From contig CM065815.1 of NCBI GenBank assembly GCA_033398695.1, positions 145,683,001 through 145,747,000 on the forward strand: a DNA stretch of 64,000 nt. The letters are read 5' to 3'. The notes under the pieces are model-generated. The model saw nothing but the letters and a program-made list of their open reading frames with translations, did not search any database and had not been told where the DNA came from. Position numbers and translations under genes: made by a program. This DNA is from Orobanche coerulescens (lineage: Eukaryota; Streptophyta; Magnoliopsida; Lamiales; Orobanchaceae). Below are positions 1 to 10,591 of this stretch, one piece after another (position 1 is the stretch's first letter; the number at the start of each line of letters is the position of its first letter).

Positions 1-129
1 AATCACTAACGAATCTCAAAATTATTCTTTGCAGTTAACAAACGAAAAATATATCAAAATTACAATGAACACACTCACAATCTACTTGAAAAGAACACTC
101 TTGCTGGACCCAATTTTGTGTACTGGCTC

Positions 130-740
130 CACAATCTGAGATAGTCATCAACATGGAGACGCTGGGTTACGTCTTGGAGGTGGACATCCCACCGGCCCCA
201 GTCAGAAAGATGTTGAAGCCCATGAGAAATGGGTCAAAGATGATGTCAGGGTTCGAGGTTTCATGATGATCTCAATGAACAATAAGCTTCAAAGAGCACA
301 TGAAAACATGCCCTCTGCAAGGGCGATTCTGCCACATCTTACTGAACTATATGAGGAGAACAACCGAACTGCTCGGTATGAGATATCAAAGCAGTTATTT
401 GGTGCTCGGATCAAGGAAGCTGATAAAGTTGGGGATTATGTCCTCAAAATGATATCTATGATCGAGATATTGAAGGCTCTTGATTTTAGGATGCATGCTT
501 CTCTCCAACCATCCTTATCCTGCAATCGCTTCATAACTCCTTCCCTCAGTTTATAATAAACTTCAACTGCAATGAAATTGATTTTAACTTAGGTGAGCTA
601 ATGAACAAACTGTGTATGGCACAGTCTCAAATGAAGACTCGGCCGAAGGAGGCTTCACTTGTTATTTCTTCTGGGCTTCGGAGGTCCAAGAACAACAAGA
701 AAAAGGGCAAGCAGTTCAAGCCCAAATGAGGGGTACAGAA
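130..740 (+). pseudogene. gag: copia-A gag (UBN2-type capsid domain), broken
   Basis: Gag of the copia type assembles the virus-like particle. The longest open piece, 263-556, contains residues like RAHENMPSARAILPHL and RYEISKQLFGARIKEADKV, which align with the gag of copia-F at 55029-55544. The frame shifts near 480-500 (after MIEILKAL), and the reading continues in another frame as far as the basic region near 680-720. The true start lies near 150, where the METLGYVLEVDIPP segment matches copia-F, but the frame is already disturbed there. Bases 1-130 correspond to the leader and start of gag and hold no other feature I can see. Confidence 0.8.
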
Positions 741-1554
741 AGACAAGGGCAAGGCCCCAATGTTTCCCAAAGGTAAGGTGGCCAAGAAGACAGATGTGTG
801 CCTAAACTGTGGTGAGCTAGGCCACTGGAGGAGGCACTATCCAAAACTTGACTGCAATGAGCCTTCAGGTACGGAACTGCTAATTTTGGAAACAAATTGT
901 TGTGTAACTGTTTATTATACTTATTGGATACTTGATTCTGTTGCAAATTCTCATATATGTACAATGAATCAGGATCTTGAATGAAGTAGAAAGCTTGGAG
1001 CTGGAGAAGTTATGGTAACAGTCGCAGTGGCTATAGTGTCGAGGCTACTGACATCGAATCACTTATGTTGGATTTGGAATCCGGTTTTATTATCAATTTA
1101 GATGATGTACTTGTTTTGCCCAAGGGGCACAAAAACATTGTATCAATTCCGGTCATGGACCTTAAGGGATATCATTTCATTAGTGGAGATGGGTACTGTC
1201 ATATTTAATTTTAGAAATAAATTAGTTGGTACAGCTACATTAGTAAATGGTTTATACCATTTGAATATAAAGAATAAAAACCACAGTGAACACTATAACT
1301 AGGAAGCGTGGTAGGGATGAAATAAACCAAACACTTAAGGGGCATCTTAGACTTGGTCATGTTGGTCAGACCAGGATTCATAAAATGGAGAAAGATAGAC
1401 TTATGGGTCTATTGGGATCGGATCCTTATCCAACTTTTAAATCTTGCTTTCAAGACAAAATAACTAAGTCACCCTTCACAGGGACTTTTGAAAGAGCTGC
1501 TGAAAAATTTGGATTAATCTATACCGATGTATGTGGCCCTTTTGAAGTGTCATA
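741..1554 (+). pseudogene. pol: copia-A zinc knuckle, protease and pre-integrase region, broken
   Basis: A CCHC zinc knuckle reads CLNCGELGHWRRHYPK, with the final Cys replaced by Tyr. An aspartic protease segment follows as WILDSVANSHICTMNQDLE; the catalytic DSG is changed to DSV, so the protease should be dead. The pre-integrase part (1286-1555) has HLRLGHVGQTRIHKMEKD and a degenerate Cys pair, then the FTGTFERAAEKFGLIYTDV stretch that leads into the integrase core. At least three frame changes or stops separate these pieces. Confidence 0.85.
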
Positions 1555-2290
1555 AAGATGGATTTCAGTATTTCATTACATTGATGACCATACTAGGCAT
1601 GGGTCATGTACTTAATGAAACATAAATCCGAAGCCTTATAAAAATTCAAGGAATTTAAGGCTCTAGTTGAAAATTAAACGGGTCATCGTATCAAAACACT
1701 TAGGTCGGACTGATGTGGCAAATATATGACTATCGAGTTTGATGAATTCTTAAAGGAATTGGGAATAGTATCACAGTTCACTCCTCCAGCTACTCCACAA
1801 TTAAATGGTGTGTCAGAAAGAAGAAATCGAACCTTGTTGGATATGGTTCGCTCCATGCTTAATTATACTGATCTACCAATTTACCTGTGTGGTTATGCGC
1901 CCCTTACTGCTGCACGTATCTTAAACAGATGTCCTTCCAAATTCGTTCCTAAGACTCCACATGAGATGTGGAAATATAGAAAATCAAGTCTTAATCTTAT
2001 TAAGATTTGGGGATGTCCTGCTTATGTCAAGAAGACTAAAGTAGAGAAATGAGAAGCTAGGTTTGTGAAGGGTCGTTTCATAGGATATTCAGGGGATTCC
2101 ATGGGATATTTATTCTACATGCTTGAAGATCATAAGATCATCATTGCTTTACAGGCCCACTTCCTTGAAGATGATTTTATTCAGGAAGGAGGCACATGTA
2201 GATATATTTCTTTAGAAGAAATAAAAGAAACACCCAATGAGACACTTTTACAAGATATTGGAACAAAACCTTCTGAAATATAAAAACAAC
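1555..2290 (+). pseudogene. pol: copia-A integrase core, broken
   Basis: Retroviral-type integrase catalytic domain for insertion of the cDNA. The open piece 1726-2052 has QFTPPATPQLNGVSERRNRT, which carries the catalytic Glu of the DDE triad. The second Asp lies near 1710 in a degraded LRSD context followed by a stop. The first Asp region near 1580 is also interrupted. The following piece, 2065-2283, corresponds to the C-terminal GKGR/FIGYS domain. The same segment in copia-F (53575-54012) is intact enough to confirm the alignment. Confidence 0.85.
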
Positions 2291-2856
2291 CTCGCATGTC
2301 TAGTAGAGCTTCTCATTTACCTGAGAGGTATGGCTATCAGCATCAAGAGGAACTGGGTCCTCATGGGATAACGTGAAGTAGCCGAGAGAATGATCCCTCT
2401 ACTTATGACTTGCCGGTGGTAGATGTGGACTCCGTGAAGTGGGAAGAGGCTATGGAAGCTCAGATAGACTCTATGCATGCTAATCAGGTCTGGACTCTAA
2501 TGGATCGTCCTAAAAGCATAGTGTCTATTGAAAATTAATGGATCTACAAGAGAAAGACCGATGAAGATGGCAATGTTGATACTTAAAAGGCCAACTTTGT
2601 GCCGAGGGTTATTCCCAAAGAGAGGGAATCAATTATTTCGAGACCTTTTCGCCTGTAGCCATGATAAAGTCTATTCGCATGATGCTTGCCATAGCAGCCC
2701 ATTTTAATTATGAAATATGGCAAATAGATGTGAAAACGACGTTCCTGAATGGATACCCCGAATAGTAGATCTATTTGGAACAGTCTAAGGGATTCATATC
2801 TGAGGATAATATTTATAAAATATGCAAGCTTCAGCATGTCTTCTATGGACTGAAGC
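2291..2856 (+). pseudogene. pol: copia-A reverse transcriptase, N-terminal part, split by G1
   Basis: Start of the copia RVT_2 domain: WEEAMEAQIDSMHANQVWTL near 2440, then WIYKRKTDEDGNVDT with two stops, and finally FYGLK at 2841-2856, where the sequence is cut. It resumes at 10592 and 15371 (as KQ...RFDEAVREFNF). The five bases GAAGC at 2852-2856 are repeated at 10592-10596 and form the target duplication of the inserted gag-only element. Confidence 0.85.
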
Positions 2857-3283
2857 TGTAGCGATCACTTTTCTAGAAAGATAATTCTTCAAATTTTAGG
2901 AAGACTAAATAAAATTTTTGCAGCGGAAATACATTTCAAAAATACAAACTTAATAATCGCAAGTAATATTCTCGAGTCATTGTTAAAACAAGACATACTT
3001 CGACGTGAAAATAAAACGAATCGAACAATTGTTCATAAAGCGTAGCTTGAGAAAAACACCAGTAAATAAATATATAACTATTCATGAAGCTTGGTCATCC
3101 CACACTCAAGCGCATTCCACATCGAGCACCTCAACCTGAAAGGGGTTAAATAGTAGGGTGAGCTTCCAACTTGCTCAGTATGGAGAGGACGCAATATGTC
3201 TAGGTTAATTACTAAATATATTAACAAGTATAAACAACATGACTGCAAAATTCTGAAGCCCTTCGGCTAGCCCGAAGGCTTTA

Positions 3284-3391
3284 TGCACAATTAAGCGCTT
3301 CTGACTTATTTGCACATTTAAGTGCTTCTGACTGGTTTGCGCATTTAAGTGCTTCTGACTGATTTGGACATTTGAGTGCTTCTGACTGATT
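3284..3391 (-). repeat. 27-bp minisatellite in G1 left LTR, 4 units
   Basis: Four head-to-tail units of about 27 bp, with cores GCACATTTAAGTGCTTCTG and ACTGATT. On the element's sense strand the unit is in frame and encodes a 9-residue repeat (ISQKHLNVQ variants) within the open frame 3205-3513. The homologous LTRs carry 5 units (8831-8965) and 4 units (13707-13814). Confidence 0.9.
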
Positions 3392-4049
3392 TCACGTGCA
3401 CATACAAGACAATATATAAAGCAATTAAAGTAAACAAAAGCGTAATAAATCCCCACACCATGATAAAATGCAGTTCTTGAACTCGAATGTGATGAAGATG
3501 CTTGACTCGACAATCCTAGGCTTGTTATTATCTACAATTAATAATAGAAGAAAATTATTATTATTATATGACTGAGAATTAAATTATGACTGAATAATAT
3601 CAACTGAAAAGGTCAACATGTTAAAGACTTGGCAGAAAGGGACTGATATTGAATGCATTATCAAGCTGTTTGGGTTAATTTGAAGAAACTGAAAATTAGA
3701 GGCTGAAATTGGTATACACTAAAAATTGATTTGGGGTCAAATAGCAAAGGTCTGGAACTATGTAGGGCTATTAGCGGTCCGAGTGAACCCAAAACCCGGT
3801 CATGAACCGGACCGAAATACCCGGGACCGAAACTCACCCGAAAACTAACGAGTTCGGATTCGAGTTCTAAACATTGAACCGAAACCGATAAGACCCGGAC
3901 CGATAAATCCGAAAAGAAACCCGGTAATAAATTAAAAAAAAAGTTTATATGTGTTTTATAATTTATATATTTTATACATATATTATTAATATGTTTTGCG
4001 TGTTTTAAACACAAATAGCATGTTGGTCAAGTAGTTAAGATGCTGTACC

Positions 4050-4502
4050 TAGAGATGTTAAATGGGCTAGCCCTAGCGGTTCCGGGCTAACCCTAGCGGG
4101 CTTCGGGCTAAACGGTCCGGGCCAAAAAAGCCCGGATTTAAACGGGCTAGGAAATATCGGCCCTAACCCTAACCCTAACGGGCTTCGGGCTAAACGGGTT
4201 AAACGGGCTAAATATTTAAAAAATCTATTTTTTATTTTTTATAAGTCATAAACCAAAAAAAAAAGTAACAATATATTTTTTATATATATAGTAACAACTA
4301 TACTATAATAAATATAACAAAAAATACACTTTTATGTATATACATATATATACACACACACACACACTATATTAACAAATACAGTAATAATATATATATA
4401 TATATATATTATATATACTATTAATATATATTACATATATAATATTAATATATATTATATACAATATTAATATATGTTATATAAATATAGTATTGCTGTA
4501 AG

Positions 4503-4546
<44 letters not shown>

Positions 4547-4692
4547 AAGGTTAGCCTAGAGGGCTTGGGCTAGCCTAACGGCCGGGTTAAACGGTCCGGC
4601 CAAAAAGCCCGTATTTAAACGGCTAGAAATATCGACCTAACCCGGTTTTGGGTTAAACTAAGCATGGGCCGTGAGCCCGTTTAACATCTCTA
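4050..4692. mobile_element. Inner hAT-type miniature element
   Basis: Inverted ends TAGAGATGTTAAATGGGC at 4050 and GCCCGTTTAACATCTCTA ending at 4692 are near-perfect complements. The flanks CTGTACC and CTATACC form an imperfect duplication. The interior is GGGCTAAC-rich at both ends with a long AT-rich core and no coding potential. A short CCCTAA run at 4161-4178 belongs to this element. Confidence 0.82.
4380..4545. repeat. AT-rich simple repeat core of inner hAT
   Basis: Runs of TA dinucleotides (4388-4410 and 4508-4544) are separated by TATTAATATATTATA blocks. This is low-complexity sequence with no other function seen. Confidence 0.9.
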
Positions 4693-4798
4693 CTATACCT
4701 TTGAACAAAAGGTCTGGAGTTCGAATCATGTAACCCCCCATTTATGTGATTTATTTTGCTGCTCTTCCTTCATTTTCCTAGTAAAGATCCATCTCACA

Positions 4799-5014
4799 TA
4801 GGGCTGTTAGCGGTCCGAGTGAACCCAAAACCCGGTCATGAACCGGACCGAAATACCCGGGACCGAAACTCACCCAAAAACTAACGAGTTCGGATTCGAG
4901 TTCTAAACATTAAACCGGAACCCTTATCGGTCCGGACCGGATCTACCCGGTAACCTATCAGACTGGATCCAGATATGGAGAAAACCGGTCCGAACCGGTC
5001 CGATAACAGCTCTA
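4799..5014. mobile_element. Second copy of the hAT end, about 216 bp
   Basis: TAGGGCTGTTAGCGGTCCG at 4799 repeats the outer element's start at 3763, and about 110 further bases match with few changes (AACCCAAAACCCGGTC and on). It has no target duplication of its own: the left flank is CTCACATA and the right is GAACTATG. It therefore arose by duplication within the composite or by insertion of a related element sharing one end. Confidence 0.75.
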
Positions 5015-5187
5015 GAACTATGGGGGCTGAGATTGAAAGTGATCAAAAAGTCAAGGATATAAAAATCCCTTCCCTCAATAGAGTTGGCAGAACTCTCATC
5101 TTCCTCCCTCGGCCGACTCTATTTCTCACTCTACATCTCTGCCAAAAAAAATCATCAATCTCTCTCACTCTCGATCTCTCCCTCGGG

Positions 5188-6067
5188 CAGGGCCGGTCCA
5201 ATAGTTTCGGATGCCCTGGGCGAAGGGCGAAAAATATGCCCTTAATTTAAGAAATTAATAACACAATTTTTTGAAGGGGTTTGGAACCTAGTCAAGCTAG
5301 GCGGCTCATCCCCACGCCGATTATTATTAAAAAGAAAAGTTACAATGTCATAAACCAAAATCCAGAAAAAAAAAACAAATATAATATCACCTAAAATGAT
5401 GTAAAGATTGAGCAATTTCTTGTTGTTTTTTCTTTCTTTTTCGATTTTGAGCTCCGGATGGTTGTGATCTAGGAAACATTTTTCAACAAGTAATCAAACA
5501 ACTAAGCAAAAATACCAAGTAATACCAAGCAAATAAGAAAATAATACCAAGTAATGCCAAGTAAATTAGCAAATAATACCAAGAAGTAAAATAAAAAATT
5601 TACTTGAAAGGAAAAAAATGGAAAGACAACACCTGGATCCTGGGGATTGGCCTGGCAGTGGTGAGTGGTCGATTGGGGAATATGAAACCTGGGGCGAGCG
5701 ACCGACACAAGCCCTAAAATTAAAAAAAAAAAAAAGATTTGGGAGAGTGGAGAGGACGGAGCGACCAAGAGAGAGAGCAGGAGAGGAACGGAGGGTTTTA
5801 CTGGTGTGGTGATGGTGTGTGAGAGTGGGAGAGAGTCAGAGAGAGAGAGAGGATCGACCGAGTGAAAAAAAAAAAGATTGGGGACTGGTGGTGTGGTGTG
5901 TGCGAGAGTGAGAGAGAGTCAGAGAGAGAGAGAGAGGAGCGAGCAACCGAGTGAAAAAAAATAAAAAATAAACCTAAGTACTACTAGGTGGGCCGGCCCT
6001 GGATGCCCCTTGGGTTGTTGCTGCTCTGGGCGGAGGCCCATTTAGCCCAGCACAAGGGCCGGCCCTG
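5188..6067. mobile_element. hAT-type element, 8-bp TSD CCCTCGGG
   Basis: It starts CAGGGCCGGTCC at 5188 and ends GGGCCGGCCCTG at 6067. A perfect 8-bp duplication CCCTCGGG lies at 5180-5187 and 6068-6075. The undisturbed site is seen in the partner LTR near 9530 and in G2 near 14290. It is 880 bp, with A-rich tracts and AG-repeat stretches near 5840-5935, and has no transposase. A second GGCCGGCCCTG-like end lies near 5991, suggesting an internal copy of the terminus. Confidence 0.92.
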
Positions 6068-7162
6068 CCCTCGGGTCTCTGCTAAAAAACACACACACAC
6101 AAAGTCACACACACAGAGACACTCGAATTCGCACACACCACACCAATTCAATGGAAAAGGCAGAGGCCTCAGCGGTGGCAAGACAGGGCTGGGTTTGACT
6201 CTAGCATGATTTATGTTGGCTTCGGGTTACAGGGTCTGGTCGGAGTCGGTAGGTGGATGGGGTTTCGAGTTCTGGAGGGAGGTCTTGGCGGAAACCCCGC
6301 GGCGGGTCCGATTATTGTTGGGTTTTGGTTGGATTCAGATTGGGTCTTAGGGTGGTCCGGTGGTGCTATAGGAGGCGGTCGTGTCAATGGTTGGAGGGTT
6401 GAAGGTGTTTTTGGTTTTGTTCAATTTCGATTTTAGGCCCTATTGAAGGGTTTGGTTCATAAAACCTGAAATTGGGGATGAGAACATGACATGGAGTCTG
6501 GTTCAGATTTATGTTGTTTGTTTCAACCGTGGATATTTGTGCTTGAGATTTGCAGAAGAACAAGAAAGGAAGAAGACGTAGAATTTTACCTTGAGATTGT
6601 TGGGATCGGACCGATAGAAAAGAAAAGAAAAATATATCTGTGTATTGTGTATCGTAAAAATTGACTGCAGTATAAATATAGTATTTATAATGTAGAGATT
6701 AGGTTTAGGATATAATTTTTGGGCTTATGAATAGGACTTGGGCCAACTCATGTAAAATACAATCTATCTTATTAATATTAATTGGCCCAAGTGAATAAAG
6801 ATAAAGTGATTCAAAATAATTAGGCTAAACTAAATAATCATAATATTAATTATAGTGATGATAATAATAATAAAAATAATAATAATAATAAATATTATTA
6901 TTCAGCTTCTAAAATCTTTATGGTAACGATTAATATCGCTTAAAATTTGACTCGAGCCTAGAAATGACGAGATGAAACACGATGAATTAAAATGAGAAAT
7001 GAATCACATGGCTTTGACAAGAATTATAATGACATAAATGAATTTGCATGATCATGAAAATAAAATGAATTAAACGATAAATTATTCGGGCATTAATTTA
7101 ATAAAATTGAACACATTTTCTATAATTCATAATAAATGTATATGCGAAATCGGGGCGTTACA

Positions 7163-7200
7163 ACCTACCCCCTTTAACAAATTTTCGTCCTCGGAAATTA
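7163..7200 (-). promoter_or_regulatory. G1 polypurine tract and CGAGGACGAAAAT motif
   Basis: On the minus strand the interior ends CCGAGGACGAAAATTTG, then AAAGGGGGTAGGT, directly before TGTAACGCCCC of the 3' LTR. This purine run is the plus-strand primer of reverse transcription. The GAGGACGAA motif normally follows the end of pol in Ty3/gypsy elements. Here it follows gag, marking an internal deletion of pol. Confidence 0.85.
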
Positions 7201-7224
7201 AGTTATGTACCTTGAAAAACTAAT

Positions 7225-7962
7225 GTTGAATACTTAGAACGGATCTCTTCTTCACGTTCCCTAGTTGCCTCTTACCGGTATTAGGCTTCGTAGACTGTTG
7301 TTGATCCAGATTATGGCTAGCCTCAACCTCTTGAGCTCGGAACACTGTCTCAGTATACGGTAGCACCCATGACCAGCCACAATGTGACGAATACTCGGGC
7401 GTAAGCCGCTCCGGAACTTAAAGGCCCTCTTGCGGTCAGTATCCACCATGTGCTCCACAAAGAAGCTGATTTGGTTGAATTTTCTCTCATATTTTTCAAC
7501 GGTCATTCCTCCTTGTTCGAGATTCCAAAATTCTCTCTCCATCTTCTATCGATAATGCGGTGGGCAATACCGTTCCATCAATATTTCCTTGAATCGATCC
7601 CAAGTTAATGCAGCACACTCGGCCACCGGCCTCAAACGCCAATAGCTTATCCACCACCGTCCAGCATCCTCCACCATTTGGTATTGGCCGCAAAGAATTA
7701 TTTGCGCATCAGTGCACCCAATGAGCTCAAAGGTGCGCTCGAGTGACATGAACCATTCGTCAACAAAAGCTGGTCCTTCTCGACCGTTGAATGTTGGTGG
7801 GTGAAACGCCGGAACTGTTGCACGACTTGTGCCTGAGTAGGAGCTGGCACGTTATTATTGTGGTTATTCTGACCTCCGTTACCACCACCACTGGCACCAA
7901 GGTTGACATTCTGACCACCGAGATTATCTGCACCTCAGTTAGCTGGGCGTCCACGTCCACAA
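7225..7962 (-). pseudogene. gag: G1 gag, minus strand, broken
   Basis: Retrotrans_gag-type capsid protein. From the start near 7962 come an Arg/Gly-rich N-terminus, an Asn/Gly-rich linker, MSLERTFELIGCTDAQ, the tryptophan-rich stretch and AALTWDRFKEI. These are followed by YERKFNQISFFVEHM and RSGLRPSIRHIVAGHG. The frame changes several times in 7546-7800, and the TAG before KMEREF is shared with G2. No zinc knuckle follows; the frame runs straight into the 3' polypurine region. Gypsy-type gag proteins usually continue another 100-200 residues to CCHC knuckles, so the C-terminus is lost. Confidence 0.82.
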
Positions 7963-8393
7963 GTTGCCATTATACTAAGGCATACCACACACAACGATCC
8001 CTCAGTACTTACTCAACGAGAGGGAGAAATAAAATGGAGAGTTACATTGCATATATAGGTTGAGAACCAGAGATTTCTAACAATGATGATTTACGCATGT
8101 CACACGTATACTTATGAATTTATAAGAAAATAATTTCATGCCCAAATACTTTATCATGAAATTCTTATGTACAAAATAGACTGAAGATGCATCTTGAAAG
8201 CATGGATCATGGTTGATCTGGCAAACTGCGTTTATCACATAATGTATAATAATAACTTTATGTACCTTGGAGTCAACGTGGAACGGAAGAGGTGGATGAT
8301 CATAATTGCTAAAAATATTTGACTACTTGTGAAAATGAAATTTCAGTTTATAAAAAGAAACCATTTGAACGAGTCCACAGAATCGTAGACCCA

Positions 8394-8404
8394 CTCTGAT
8401 ACGA
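8394..8404 (-). promoter_or_regulatory. G1 primer-binding site (initiator-Met tRNA type)
   Basis: The minus strand reads TCGTATCAGAG just inside the 5' LTR. The duplicate at 13299-13309 reads TGGTATCAGAG, the usual complement of plant initiator-Met tRNA. One base differs here. Confidence 0.85.
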
Positions 8405-8408
8405 CTTA

Positions 8409-10591
8409 TGTAGCGACCACTTTTCTAGAAATATAATTCTTCAAATTTTAAGAAGAATAAATAAAATTTTTGCAGCGGAAATACATTTCAAAAAGACAAA
8501 CTTAATAATCGCAAGTAATATTTTTGAGTCATTGTTAAAACAAAACATACTTCGACGTGAAAATAAAATAAATCGAACAATTGTTCATAAAGCATAGCTT
8601 GAGGAAAACAAAAGTAAATAAATAAATATTCATGAAGCTTGATCATCCCACACTCAAGCGCATTCCACATCGAGCTCCTCAGCCTGAAATGGGTTAAATA
8701 ATGGGGTGAGCTTCCACTCGCTCAGTGTGGAGAGTACGAAATATATCTAGGTTAATTACTAAATATATTAGCAAGTATAAACAACATGACTGATAATTTC
8801 TGAAGCCCGTCGGATAGCCCGAATGCTTTATGCACAATTAAGCGCTTCTGACTGATTTGCACATTTAAGTGCTTCTGACTGGTTTGCACATTTAAGTGCT
8901 TCTGACTGATTTGCACATTAAAGTGATTCTGACTGATTTGCACATTAAAGTGCTTCTGACTGATTTCACATGCACATACAAGACAATATATAAAGCAATA
9001 AAAGTAAACAAAAGCGTAATAAATCCCCACGCCAGGATAAAATACAGTTCTTGAACTTCAATGTGATAAAGATGCTTGACTCGACAATCCTAGGCCCGTA
9101 AATTCTTGTTATTATCTACAATTAATAATAATAGAAAATTATTATTATATGACTGAGAATTAAATTTTGACTGAATAATAATACCAATTGAAAATGTCAA
9201 CATGTTAAAGGCTTGGCAGAAAGGATATTGAAAGCATTATCAAGCTGATTGGGATTAATTTGAAGAAACTGAAAATTAGAGGCTGAAATTGGTATACACT
9301 GAATCAGTCAGGGAACTATGGGGTCAAATTGATTTGGGGTCAAATAGCAAAGGTCTGGAACTATGGGGGGCTAAGATTGAAAGTGACTAAAAAGTCAGGG
9401 ATGTAAAAATCCCATCCCTCAATAAAGTTGGCAGAACTCTCATCTTCCTCCCTCGGCCGACTCTGTTTCTCTCTCTACATCTCTGCCAAAAAAAAATTCA
9501 TCAATCTCTCTCACTCTCGATCTCTCCCTCGGGTCTCTGCTAAAAAAAACACACATACAAAGTCACACACACACACACACACAGAGACACTCGAATTCGC
9601 ACACACTACACCAATTCGATGGAAAAGGCAGAGGCCTCAGCGGTGGCAGAACAGGGCTGGGTTTGACTCGAGCATGATTTATGTTGGCTTCGGGTTACAA
9701 GGTCTGGTCGGAGTCGGTAGGTGGATGGGGTTTCGAGTTCTGGAGGGAGGTCTTGGCGGAAACCCCGCGGTGGGTCCGATTTGTGTTGGGTTTTAGTTGG
9801 ATTCAGATTGGGTTTTAGGGCGGTCCGGTGGTGCTATAGGAGGCGGTCGTGTCAATGTTGGAGGGTTGAAGGTGTTTTTGGTTTTGTTCAATTTCGATTT
9901 TAGGCCCTATTGAAGGGTTTGGTTCATAAAACCTGAAATTGGGGATGAGAACATGACATGGAGTCTGGTTCAGATTTATGTTGTTTGTTTGAACCGTGGA
10001 GAATTGTGCTTGAGATTTGCAGAAGAACGAGAAAGCAAGAAGACGTAGAATTTTACCTTGAGATTGGTGGGAATGGACCGATAGAAAAGAAAAGAAAAAT
10101 ATATCTGTGTACTGTGTATTGTAAAGATTGGTTGCAGTATAAATACAGTATTTATACTGTAGAGATTAGATTTATGGTATAATTCATGAGCTTATACAAT
10201 ATATATTATTAATATTAATTGGCCCAAATGAATAAAGATAAAGTGATTCAAAAAATTAGGCTAAACTAAATAATCATAATATTAATTATAGTAATAATAA
10301 TAATAATAATAAATAATATTATTATTCAGCTTGTAAAATATTTAGGGTAACGATTAATATCACTTAAAATTTGACTCGGCCTAGAAATGATAAGAGGAAA
10401 CACGATGAATTAAAATGAGAAATGAAATGACATGAATCACATCACTTGACATGAATTATAATGACAAATGAATCTGCATGATCATGAAAATAAAATGAAT
10501 TAAACGATAATTATTCGGGCATTAATTTAATAAAATTGAACATGTTTTCTATAATTCATAATAAACGTACATGAGAAATCAGGGCGTTATA
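8409..10591 (-). repeat. G1 5' LTR (right), 2183 bp
   Basis: Full-length LTR, TGTAGCGACCAC at 8409 and AGGGCGTTATA ending at 10591. It shows the empty sites of both top-level hAT insertions in the left LTR. It holds the 5-unit minisatellite (8831-8965), an AC repeat (9540-9590) and TAA repeats near 10290. It lacks the palindrome arrays found in the chromovirus LTRs. Confidence 0.9.
8831..8965 (-). repeat. 27-bp minisatellite in G1 right LTR, 5 units
   Basis: Five 27-bp units beginning TGCACAATTAAGCG, one more than in the partner LTR. On the sense strand it encodes tandem ISQKHFNVQ-like nonapeptides inside the open frame 8752-9030. Confidence 0.9.

Larger units (their letters stand above)
4011..4735 (+). 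other. tRNA-like/SINE-like segment interrupted by an inner hAT
   Basis: Before the inner element the sequence has TAGTTAAGATG (4034-4044), a full match to the A-box pattern TRGYNNARNNG. After it comes GAGTTCGAATC near 4718, close to a B box. Joining across 4050-4692 restores A-box to B-box spacing typical of a tRNA head. It is likely a SINE head or a tRNA-derived piece carried inside the outer hAT. It is not a working tRNA gene as it stands. Confidence 0.4.
3763..5014. mobile_element. hAT-type element, composite, 8-bp TSD GAACTATG
   Basis: The ends are TAGGGCTATTAGCGGTCCG at 3763 and CGGTCCGATAACAGCTCTA ending at 5014, an imperfect inverted pair. A perfect 8-bp target duplication GAACTATG lies at 3755-3762 and 5015-5022. 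The empty site is visible in the partner LTR near 9360. It encodes no transposase. It contains a second copy of its own 5' end at 4799, an inner hAT at 4050-4692 and a tRNA-like segment, so it is a composite or a once-larger element. Confidence 0.9.
2857..7162 (-). repeat. G1 3' LTR (left), with hAT inserts
   Basis: Homologous to 8409-10591 along its whole length apart from two insertions, 3763-5014 and 5188-6067. It begins TGTAGCGATCAC in plus view and ends CGGGGCGTTACA. Outside the inserts it contains a 27-bp minisatellite, AC-rich and TAA-rich simple repeats, and no protein domain I recognise. Sequence from 6531 onward is present a second time at 11474-12096 because of the tandem duplication. 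Confidence 0.88.
2857..10591 (-). mobile_element. Gag-only LTR retrotransposon G1 (TR-GAG-like), minus strand
   Basis: Two LTRs bound an interior of only about 1.25 kb (7163-8408). On the minus strand the order is 5' LTR (8409-10591), primer-binding site, a gag reading frame, polypurine tract, 3' LTR (2857-7162). No protease, RT or integrase is present. The ends read TGTAAC...CTACA on the minus strand, and a GAAGC target duplication flanks it. After removing two top-level hAT inserts and their target copies, the left LTR is about 2158 bp against 2183 bp on the right, so the pairing is consistent. The layout matches the non-autonomous class called terminal-repeat retrotransposons with gag domain. 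Confidence 0.88.

Noticed and set aside
3661..4014. 117-codon minus-strand ORF
   Set aside because: It crosses the boundary between the G1 LTR and a hAT element and has no domain. It is a chance frame.
4161..4178. CCCTAACCCTAACCCTAA run, telomere-like
   Set aside because: Only three units, and of CCCTAA rather than the plant CCCTAAA type. It lies within the GGGCTAAC-rich end of a hAT element, so it is not an interstitial telomere.
5616..5812. 64-codon ORF inside the hAT at 5188-6067
   Set aside because: It runs through a poly-A tract and AG repeats and has no similarity to a transposase. The element is too small to be autonomous.
9428..9903. Plus-strand ORFs in the G1 right LTR (for example 122 codons at 9428)
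   Set aside because: They are antisense to the element, are built from simple AC repeats and low-complexity GC-rich sequence, and equivalents are not open in the other LTR copies.
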